This document shows, in pieces, positions 54,615 through 64,000 of a DNA stretch of 64,000 bases (the stretch's first letter is position 1; each line of letters starts with the position of its first letter). The position numbers were made by a program, and so were the translations under genes. Location: assembly GCA_963921425.1 (NCBI GenBank), contig OY992840.1, positions 13,518,501 through 13,582,500 on the forward strand. Direction: 5' to 3'. This DNA comes from Dryas octopetala (lineage: Eukaryota > Streptophyta > Magnoliopsida > Rosales > Rosaceae). The notes beneath the pieces were generated by a model. The model saw nothing but the letters and a program-made list of their open reading frames with translations, had not been told where the DNA came from and ran no database searches.

Positions 54615-56943
54615 TTGATTCGAAAAGACTTCAGCTTTAAGGAACCTTCTCTTTTGCTTAACCTTTGTGAGTAGTGGGGCTAATGGGTTATGGGCGTGGA
54701 AGGAGGAAGCGTTATGAAGAAGATATAATGAGCAACCCCATTAGAGAAAGAGCAGAGTCTTATGCTGCACAGACAACAACAAAATCACGCCCTGAAAATG
54801 AAATAGTGACATATTTGAAAAGGAAAGGAAATTGATGGATTTAAATTTAAGGTAAGCCAGTAAGGTAATGTTTTTCACTTCATCAGCTTTCTTAAACCAA
54901 TCAAACACACTCACCACTCACCAGGGGAGATGAGCTACCTAGTAATTATGTTCCACTCCATTGTTCTGTCACGGGGAAATTCTTTTAAAATATTTTGGGA
55001 AATGACAGAGGTCATGACAGCTTTAACTACCAATAATGCCCCTTTATTCTTTTTTTTTTTTGGCCAACAATGCCCCTTTTTTTTTTTTTTGGTCGAAACA
55101 ACAATGCCCCTTTATTCTTAAGCAATGGATTCAGGATTGGCTACTTTCTGCGCCTCTGTTTTTTGAGAGGCATGCCCCTCGGTTTTTGTTCTGTTTTCTT
55201 TTATTTTATTTCCTATACGCTGTCACCTTTCTCCTTTCTCTATTATCATTTTACATATTTTCTTTATAATTTATAAAAATAAAATTTATAGACTAATAAT
55301 TGATGAGAAATTATTTTGAAAAAAAAATATATAATTGATGAGAAATTCTCCACTAATTGCATGCGAATATTGATAGGCAATTTGGCATACTATATCAAAT
55401 ATCAAAAGCAATCAAATATTTTATCTTATTCTTTTTTTCTATACTAAAGGGGATCGAACTATGAATACATCTTACTCTTAACACATTTTTTTGGCCTGTT
55501 AATCTTAACAATGTTGACCTATCTAAATTGTTGTTTAAAACTTATATTTTTTATTTTAATTCTTGAATTTTAAGCATACAAATGAGTTAAAATTAAATTT
55601 AAGTGACGATATTAATAAATCTTAACATATACTTTTAACATGCCGACTAATCAGTAGAAGTCAATGACCTCTATAAAAGAAGCAGTACGCATATAGTTTA
55701 AAATATTGTAATATACATTATGATTTATAGTGGTATTTAGCACATCCATAACTTCTTGTCTGGGTTGTTTTTTTACTTTTACCCTTCTTGATTTATCCAA
55801 CCATGAACATTCAGTTGGTCACCAAGATCATGTTTGCCTAATAAAATTCAAAGTTGGGGTCTCGATGCACAATGGTACACTACACGCAACAATCACGATT
55901 ACAAATTTACAATACAACTTATTATTATTATATGTTCACAATCATCACTATTTTTAATCCATAATTTGGTCCTATATCAAAGTACAATACTCATTGACAT
56001 GATAAAAAAATGTGAAGTACATTTGGCCCTTTGGGAGATGGATGGGGGGAATTGCTTAAGGTTTGTCCAAAACAAATTTTGATACCTATAAATGTCATCA
56101 GCATGCTGCAAAGCTTGACTGTATAAATAGTTAATAGCACATGGAAGTTGCTTAAAGAGGCATACTAGATATTGGATGGTTTTTCATTTTAGTAATTGAT
56201 TTAACAATGTTACTTGATTGTTTGTGCAAATAAGTTGACATCATTTTAGTTTTGTACGTCTTCGTATATTTAGCTGCATATGACAAAGACATTAATTGGT
56301 TGTTTATTTCTTTTATTAATTAATAGGTATGAAAATCATACTTTGAAAATCAGCAAGCTACCTTACTCCACATCAATAGGAGCGGCATCTGTATTAATTA
56401 ATACACATCGATTTATAATTTTTGATAAATTTGTAATCAAAAGTTGAGCTAATAATTGGTGTTTCTAATATTATTGACATTATAAAATTTGAATGTGTTA
56501 ATTAAAAATTCCCACCATTTTTGTACTTTTACTTAAGAAAATGTGAAGATCAAATTTTGATTGCAAGTGTGAAGTAAAGCGCTCTACTACTCAAGTTGTT
56601 CTCAATTCCCACTAACAAAACTATATTTGAACCGTGTAAGTCTAACTTCATGTTTTCATGAAGATTAAATATAATCTTCTTAATAAGGAGCAAAGATGAT
56701 TTATAAAAGATTTGTATCATCTATATGCAAATTATCCACATGTGATTCGCATGAAATTTTATAAGCTAATATTTTATGTTAATATGTTAAATGAGCAATT
56801 TATATGCATTGACATATAGAATTGTTCATTTATACAAAATTAACATATAAGATTACTCGTATGGACTCCATTTAAAACACATTAAAGATGATCAACATGC
56901 GAGAATTCCCTTATTAAATTTTAAAGATGTAGTAATCCTTTTA
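54615..56943. other. GT31 promoter and AT-rich intergenic DNA
   Basis: The first ~200 bp is leader and promoter of the GT31 gene (minus strand). Three imperfect copies of 'aatgccccttt' plus poly-T occur at 55034-55120. No gene is recognised further on. Confidence 0.4.
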
Positions 56944-57405
56944 GGGGGTGTCCAAAACTCAGATTTTAAAGAAGTTTAATAGATTTTAAAATTCATAGAA
57001 TCTATCAAAATCCAAAGAAATTGGGTAGAATTCTTATAGAATTTGTTATGTGTAAAAAATGCATTCAAATCCAACCAAATCCATTAAAATCCTTCACTTA
57101 ATGAAATTTATGACTTTTTGAGGACACCTGGATTTCATTGGAATCCTTTAAAATCTGAGTTGGGGACACCTAAAGTTTATTGGAATCCATTAAAATCTAA
57201 ATTGGGAACATCTAGATTTCATTGAATTTTTAAAATCTAATGAAATCTAAGTTGGGGACACCCCTTAGTTAAGAGTAGACCTAAACACTTTATGAAGCTA
57301 AAGAGGGCAGTTTAAGTTTATTGGAATCCATTAAAATCTAAATTGGGAACATCTAGATTTCATTGAATTTTTAAAATCTAATGAAATCTAAGTTGGGGAC
57401 ACCCC
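56944..57405. mobile_element. PIF/Harbinger-type MITE, disrupted by a tandem duplication
   Basis: The left end GGGGGTGTCC follows TTA (56941-56943). The right end GGGGACACCCC finishes at 57264 and is followed by TTA. A second right end, created by the 141-bp duplication, finishes at 57405 and is also followed by TTA. A 3-bp TTA duplication and G-rich ends are typical of Harbinger MITEs. Internal sequence consists of short 'aaatcc' and 'gatttcatt' repeats. Confidence 0.6.
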
Positions 57406-57454
57406 TTAGTTAAGAGTAGACCTAAACACTTTATGAAGCTAAAGAGGGCAGTTT
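57173..57454. repeat. Perfect 141-bp tandem duplication
   Basis: 57173-57313 and 57314-57454 appear identical. Each copy contains the right part of the MITE and 49 bp of flank (ttagttaagagtagaccta...gggcagttt). Confidence 0.9.
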
Positions 57455-60400
57455 AGTCCAGATGCAAAAGCGAAGCTGGTCATAAAATGTACTTTTGTAG
57501 CCGAGAATTCAAAATTTAAAAGCGTTGTACCAAAAAGATTAAAAAGAAGAAAAAAAAAAGCAGAAAAATGGTAGGTTGGTCAGTTGGTGAATGATGATGG
57601 TCAGTCTTTACCATTAAAAAGTTAAAGAGAAGGTTTGTTGTTCCAGGTTCATACAAAATGGGATTACTTAAATTACCTTTCATTTATTAGGTTATGAGGC
57701 TAATTTGAGATAAAGCAAAGGGCAATATAGTCCATTCGGTGCCAACGTGCCAAATCAGAAACAGTGGTGTGCACATTTCCGCACGAAATCGTGGAGAGTG
57801 AGAGAGAGGTGTCGGAAGATGAGACAAAACGACGTGAGTACGTGATGAAATACTGCAGACTAGTTGACCGCCTTACCCCGCAAATGTAAAAATGCCTCAC
57901 GGGTCCTCGTTGGCTATGACTCACTTTGACTGGTCCCCACTCCTTTTATTATTTTTAAAATTTTTAATTTATTTTTATCAGATCTAAAATGGTGGAATTT
58001 TTTATTGTTCTGTTTTGTTTTTAAACCTGTAAAGATGCAACTTGAGCCAAAAACTTAAATTATGATATATGAATTGAATTGTCAAAAATTCTATAATGCA
58101 GTAATAGCATGACATATAAATGTTTTTTAACTTAAATATTAACGGATTCATCATTTCATTATTAAGATATATATATTTTTATTTTTGAATGTGTTTGTAT
58201 GTTTGTTTCATAGACGAATTCTTGATTGTTTTTTTATGGTGGTTTTATTTAATTATTTACTACCGGTATTGTTTTTTGATGTCATATTTACTAGACATAT
58301 GTCAAGCTCACATGTTGCTGAAGATAATAAAAAGGCCGGCCTCTAAGGTGTAATGTCGTTGAAACTTGAAACAGTGATGGATTTTGATGGTGTGTTTTTT
58401 CTTTTTATTTTTTTGAAATGGACTGATGCTCTTTAATTAAGTTTGATTGTGTCACGAGTTTCAGTTCTCAAACAGCACCTGCATTAATTAACAAAAGATA
58501 ACTAAAAGGTGCGTTTGGAGCAGGCCTGTAAAAACGGTTCAGGTCTAATGGGTTGATTTGACTCTGGCCCGATTGATTGGATCATGGACCGGCCCAACAT
58601 GATATTATGGACAGGTTGGGACAACCCATTTGTGCAAAGAATAAACTGGATTTGATACTAATTTGGAAGGCAGGCTCTTATGCTAATTTGGAAGCACATA
58701 CATACCACATTCACCTCATTACAAATATGGGGGAAATTATTGGTGATTTGTTGCCAAAATCTTCAGTGGACCCTGGAGAGCATGAACTGTAAAGTTGCAT
58801 GTGGTTCTTTAAAACTGACTTGCCAACTCATTTGCCAAATTGGGCTCTTTTTTTCTCTCTTCATTTGGTATTTTAACTGCTTGAATTAATGTAAAATATA
58901 TCATATATAATGTTGTGGTCAAATTTACCCAGGAAATAAAAGAAAAATTGGCAAATTTAAGACCACATGATGTCATTATTAATTATATAATCTTGTTGGT
59001 AAGGTATTCTTGTGTCGAAATTATGTTTATGCCAATTAGAGTGGCCGTTTGGGGAAAAAAAATTTGGGTGGAACGTCCTATCATGTCATTATGCTAACAT
59101 AATACAATCAAGAAAATAACTTACCTGCCCCCGTGTTAGGGGGATAGGTGGTGTCACAAGAGAGAGAGGAAGAGAGAAAGAGAGAAAGAAAGAGAGAGAG
59201 AGAAAAAGAGAAAGAGGAGAGAGATAGGGAGAGAGGAGGGGCTGGGGATAGCAGCTGGCATCCCTTAGGATGCAGGTAAGTTCTTCTCTACGATCAATTA
59301 CTTATGAGAAGTCACATGTTAATAATTTATATTTCCAATGCATGATGTAATTTTATTTTATATTTTTAATGCATAGTATGATTTTATAACGAAAAATCCA
59401 AAGCCATGTAGTAAAGTTGGTGGTTGATGGGTCCTCAGCAATTTGTGAGCACAACATCATATTCCTTCATGGCTGCAAAGTCGTTGATTAATTTATGAAT
59501 GCAAATGACTCTGTTTAATTAAACTACGCGGGATTGGTCATTTGCTATAAACCAAAAAATTCAATGAGACAACCACTTGTAATGTCGCCTGTAATTAGTC
59601 GTAAGTCACTTGAGCAGACTTTGATTTTTGGCGCAGCCTATTTATGCATGCATGAGAGTCTTAGTCCAACCCATGAACATTGCAAAAGAGCATAAATAGG
59701 GTTTGTGCTTTTTGGGATAATCATCAAAAAATCACTAGGGAGATTTCCAAGGTCTAAAATCCACCACTACCTAACCCTCTTTTGTCCTTTTTTTCTTTTC
59801 AGCAAACCAATTTGTCCATAGACTTCAACGACCTAGTCTACCGTTGATCTTGCAATATTCCCATCTGGGATTTTCTTTTTTCACAACCATGTGGCCAAGA
59901 AATTAATGCCTTTTGTTTTTAGGACCTAAATAGTCAACAGTTAAGGGTTATTATCAAGTCCCCGGCCAAAAAAAAGGGTTATTAATTATCAAGACTTTTA
60001 GCATATATAGTCCATGTCAAATTATGTGTATCACACAGACCCTAACTCCTTTGGCCCTTTCCACCTTCTATTCATTAGCAGAGAAGCTTCCCTTTGAATC
60101 TCTGTTTTGTGTCCATTGTCCAAGTCTGCTTTGTATTATTATCCTTCAAGTCTTCTTTTTCTATTTTCCTTTTGGCTCAAGAAATTAGCAAGAAAGAAAG
60201 AATCGGTGTTTATAGTTTTGCAGAAAACTCCGTGGAGTACACTCTCCAAATTTAAGCTCAACACAAGCTAAATCTCATAGAGCGTGTACGGTACGTGATA
60301 GTTTACATGCGTGGCTACACAACTTCCCTCCTTTGCTAAACTGAAGTATTAATCCATTAAATCAAACATAATAGTAGCATAAACTATCAGACAGTCAAAT

Positions 60401-60705
60401 CATTGTTAAGACAACAACATCACAGCCACCATTAGTTTCTAAAATTTTGAGATTTATTCTGATCCATGTAACATATGGTTGACATTTAGAGTTGACTTGT
60501 AAACATATTTTTCTTAATTTTCCACAACTTTTATCAACTTGATCCATCCTCCACGTTATGCAGTTATAAAAACAGGGTTTTTTTTTTTATTATTTTTTTT
60601 TATTGCAAGTAATTTGATGGAGGCATTTTCTAGCTCAAGTTCTTAATCTTTAAGTGATCTTTGATGCACCTTCTCTCTTTCTCTATGTGGTAGACACTAG
60701 ACAAC
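57455..60705. other. Intergenic DNA and subtilase promoter side
   Basis: No gene recognised. A small foldback at 59118-59282 has ends AACTTACCTGC and GCAGGTAAGTT and a (GA)-rich centre. The last few hundred bases are the promoter and leader of the subtilase gene. ORFs at 57700-57924 and 58577-59097 show no protein features. Confidence 0.4.
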
Positions 60706-61457
60706 ATGAGCACCCCAAGTTCAGTACTTGTTGTACTGTTTTTTCTGTGTGTTTTCAATGGCCAGGGAATGATATCAATGGTGGCAGCTCATAGCCATGT
60801 ATGTAATGATATATGAATGATCAACATATTTCTTCTTCTTTAAGCCTGAATTGGGTGTCCTAATTAATATATTTCTCGAACAGGTTCAAATTGTTTATCT
60901 AGGAGAGAAGCAGCATGACAATCCCAAGTTGATCACAGATTCACATCATGACTTGCTTGCCACCGTAGTGGGAAGGTATATAATTTTTGCCTAGAATACA
61001 TGAATGGTCCAAATTAATCTAATGTTTGTTGAGTACTCTGGTTCTTATGCTGCAGCAAGGAATTGGCCTCAGAATTGATGGTATACAGTTACAAACATGG
61101 TTTCTCTGGGTTTGCAGCCAAGCTCACAGAGTCCCAAGCCCAAACACTTGCAGGTTAGATGTTGAAAAATATTTCTAAGTGCAATAAGGATATGTGTCTG
61201 GTTTGTAATGACCAACTTATTGATGGATCAATAACCCCATTTATGATTATGTACTGTGCTTATTGTTTGATTTTTAACTTTTGTGAAATGGTGAATTCTA
61301 GAGTTGCCTGATGTTGTTCGAGTCATGCCAAATAGCCTACACAAGCTGCAAACAACTAGGAGTTGGGATTTTCTTGGCCTCTCTTCTTCTTCCCCTTCCA
61401 ATATTCTTCACAAGAGTAACATGGGTGATGAGGTTATCATAGGTGTCCTTGACACAG

Positions 61458-61534
<77 letters not shown>

Positions 61535-64000
61535 GTACATATGTAATGGGAACTGAACAAGTACTTAATGAATCAGGGATATGGCCAGAGTCTGAATCTT
61601 TCAATGAAAAACGCCTGGGGCCAGTTCCATCCCACTGGAAGGGTGTTTGTGAATCCGGGGACGAATTCAATGCCACAAAGCACTGCAATAGAAAAATCAT
61701 TGGAGCCCGTTGGTTCGTCAATGGACTTCTTTCAGAATATGGAAAGCCACTGAACAGATCTGAAAACCCAGAATTCTGGTCCCCAAGAGATGCACATGGA
61801 CATGGGACTCACACTGCTAGCACTGCAGCTGGTTCTTTTGTGACCAATGTTAGCTACAAGGGCCTTGGTCTTGGGACAATTCGAGGGGGTGCCCCAAATG
61901 CTCGATTGGCCATTTACAAGGTTTGTTGGAATCTGCTTGGAGGCCAATGCTCATCAGCTGATATTCTGAAAGCTTTTGATGAAGCCATACATGATGGGGT
62001 TGATGTTTTGTCACTGTCAATTGGGTCTTCAATTCCCCAATTCTCAGATGTTGATGAGCGTGATGGCATTGCAACCGGTTCCTTTCATGCTGTGGCCAGG
62101 GGAATTACTGTTGTGTGTGCAGCTTCAAATGATGGACCTGCAGCTCAGACAGTTCAGAACACAGCACCATGGATCATAACTGTTGCAGCAAGCACCATGG
62201 ATCGAGCATTTCCTACTTCCATAACTTTAGGAAACAATAAAACTTTACAGGTATGTATTTCTGTGATTGTGGCAAGTTGCATTTTTGTAATTTGAACCAT
62301 TTTTCTTTTCAGCATGTAATGAAGCAACTCATATACTTTGTTATTCTTGTAGGGTCAAGCTATGTTTACAGGACCAGAGATTGAATTTACAACCTTGATA
62401 TACCCAGAGTCCACAGGGCTTGACCCTACCGCCAATGGGTAGCATATTCTGTTACTTTGTATCTACATGCTTATAATTAGCTTAACAATCTATAATTATA
62501 ATTCATCTTAAGGAATTACCCTTTTGCAGTGTGTGTCAATCCCTCTCACTTAGCAAAATCATGGTAGGTGGAAATGTGGTGCTTTGCTTCACTTCAGGGG
62601 GTCGTCGGGCTGTAACAAATGCTTCAGCAGTTGTGAAAGAAGCAGGTGGTGTTGGCCTAATTGTAGCAAGGAATCCAAGTGATGCCTTATATCCATGTGA
62701 TGATGACTTTCCATGCATTGAGGTCGACTATGAGATTGGCACCCGAATACTATTTTATATTCGGTCTACCAGGTAGCATCAATGTGTTATGGTCCTTGTT
62801 GACAGTATGATAATTAATAATTACGGTTAGGTTTGTTTCAATGTTTGTAATTCTCTAGTTTTGTTTGGAGTGCACAGATCTCCTCTTGTAAAGTTGAGCC
62901 CTTCTAAAACACTTGTGGGCAAGCCATTATCAGCCATGGTGGCCTATTTTTCATCTAGAGGGCCAAACTCCATTGCACCAGCAATTCTCAAGGTATCACC
63001 AATATGCTTAATGCAGAGGTTTTATTTATAAATGTGCAGGGAGGAGCTTCTGTACTTCTAGTTTACATAAATCCTTGCCCTCTTATTAAATTGAAAAGAT
63101 CTCATGTTATATCTCTTATAACTGTTGCTCTTTCCTTCATGATATATATTTAGAGACAATTAAGTCCATGACTATGGTCCAATTTGGTTTGAGCATAATT
63201 TACCATAAAGGTCTGAGCCTCTTTATGTTTTTTCGCTTGTTATTTCTGTGTGACAGCCAGATATAGCTGCGCCTGGTGTCAACATATTGGCTGCAACTTC
63301 TCCACTTGATTCATTTTCGGATAGAGGATATGTAACGAAATCTGGAACATCAATGTCAACTCCTCATGTCTCGGGCATTGTGGCTCTTCTCAAATCAATG
63401 CATCCTAATTGGTCCCCAGCAGCCATTAAATCAGCACTAGTCACCACTGGTATGCACGGTATGCACATTTTGACATGTTCCTAATTTCATTAAGATGTAT
63501 GTGGAATTTGAAGTTCTCAATCTTCATGCAGCATGGAGGAATGGTCCATCTGGTTTACCAATCTTTGCAGAGGGATCTCCTCAAAAGTTGGCTACTCCAT
63601 TAGACTTTGGAGGCGGCATTGTGAATCCCAATGGAGCAGCAAACCCTGGTCTAGTATATGACATGGGCACAGCTGACTACATGCACTATCTCTGTGCCAT
63701 GGGCTACAACAACACTGCCATCTCTCAACTTACAGGGCAATCCACAACATGTCCCATAAAGAGACCATCTATCCTGGAGATTAACCTACCTTCCATAACT
63801 ATACCAAATCTGAGAACTTTCATTACTATAACAAGAACTGTCACAAATGTAGGAGCCCCTAAATCCATTTACAAGGCTACAATTGATCCTCCATATGGTA
63901 CAGTGGTATTTGTAAATCCCAATGCCTTGGTCTTCAACTCTACACTTCAAAAACTCACTTTCAAAGTTACAATCTCGGCAACCCACCAGATGAACACAGG
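60706..64000 (+). CDS. SBT3: Subtilisin-like protease, SBT3 type (3' end outside window)
   Basis: Ten exons lie in the window: 60706-60798, 60884-60975, 61056-61153, 61302-61457, 61577-62250, 62353-62438, 62530-62772, 62878-62992, 63257-63449, 63532 onward. They encode about 739 aa without a stop; family members are about 750-780 aa, so only a short C-terminus is missing. It is a secreted serine protease acting in the apoplast. The order is signal peptide ([13 protein letters not shown]), I9 inhibitor propeptide ([12 protein letters not shown]...), S8 domain with catalytic D145 (GVLDTG), H222 (RDAHGHGTH), N331 (ASNDGP) and S551 (SGTSMSTPH), a PA insert near 440-480, and an Fn3-like C-terminal region. 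All catalytic residues are intact. The multi-intron structure and sequence suit the Arabidopsis SBT3.3/SBT3.5 group, some of which act in immunity priming or pectin-enzyme processing. Confidence 0.93.
61459..61530. repeat. Compound (TC)11(AC)25 microsatellite in a subtilase intron
   Basis: It fills most of the 119-bp intron 61458-61576 and begins directly at the GT donor (G|GTCTCTC). The acceptor is AATCAG|GG. It lies between the codon for the catalytic Asp motif (VLDTG) and the IWPES block. Confidence 0.95.

Overview
This is a plant nuclear genome window from a eudicot. I suspect a rosid, perhaps Rosaceae (Prunus-like), but that rests only on the look of the proteins and is not proven. The genes have many short exons, GT-AG introns (plus two GC-AG introns), AT-rich intergenic DNA and many small non-autonomous transposons. 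One 200-N assembly gap lies at 21201-21400.

Layout. 1-5.4 kb: three Mutator-type (MULE) elements with long terminal inverted repeats. One of them (2400-3959, perfect 9-bp target duplication) carries an intact 166-aa, four-EF-hand calmodulin-like ORF. 5.7-10.9 kb (+): PHD-finger nuclear protein, 8 coding exons, 1140 aa. 11.8-12.3 kb: another MULE-type MITE. 12.8-20.5 kb (+): ubiquitin-specific protease of the UBP9/10/11 clade, 13 coding exons, 926 aa, with a solo LTR in its first coding intron. 20.5-24.0 kb: a tandemly duplicated segment. Each copy was later hit by a different insertion: a second copy of the GC-rich MULE (partly in the gap), and a 1051-bp element with a gene-like fragment and a CTGCAG-centred repeat array. 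25.5-26.8 kb (-): GPI-type GH17 beta-1,3-glucanase. 29.9-33.3 kb (-): complete granule-bound starch synthase I, 13 coding exons, 615 aa. 36.8-41.1 kb: three small-protein ORFs sharing a C-terminal F-x-DGL motif. 42 kb: decayed plastid pyruvate dehydrogenase E1-alpha fragment. 43.7-46.2 kb (-): membrane-anchored START-domain protein, 434 aa. 50.9-54.6 kb (-): GT31 beta-1,3-galactosyltransferase, 402 aa. 60.7 kb to the end (+): SBT3-type subtilase, running off the right edge.

The host genes are unrelated housekeeping and secretory-pathway genes; nothing suggests a functional cluster apart from the small-protein family. Exon coordinates were worked out by hand from splice signals and phase. Every multi-exon model below keeps frame across all junctions, but none has transcript support. 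The most unusual object is the Pack-MULE-like element with an apparently complete calmodulin-like gene placed directly against its G-rich inverted repeat.
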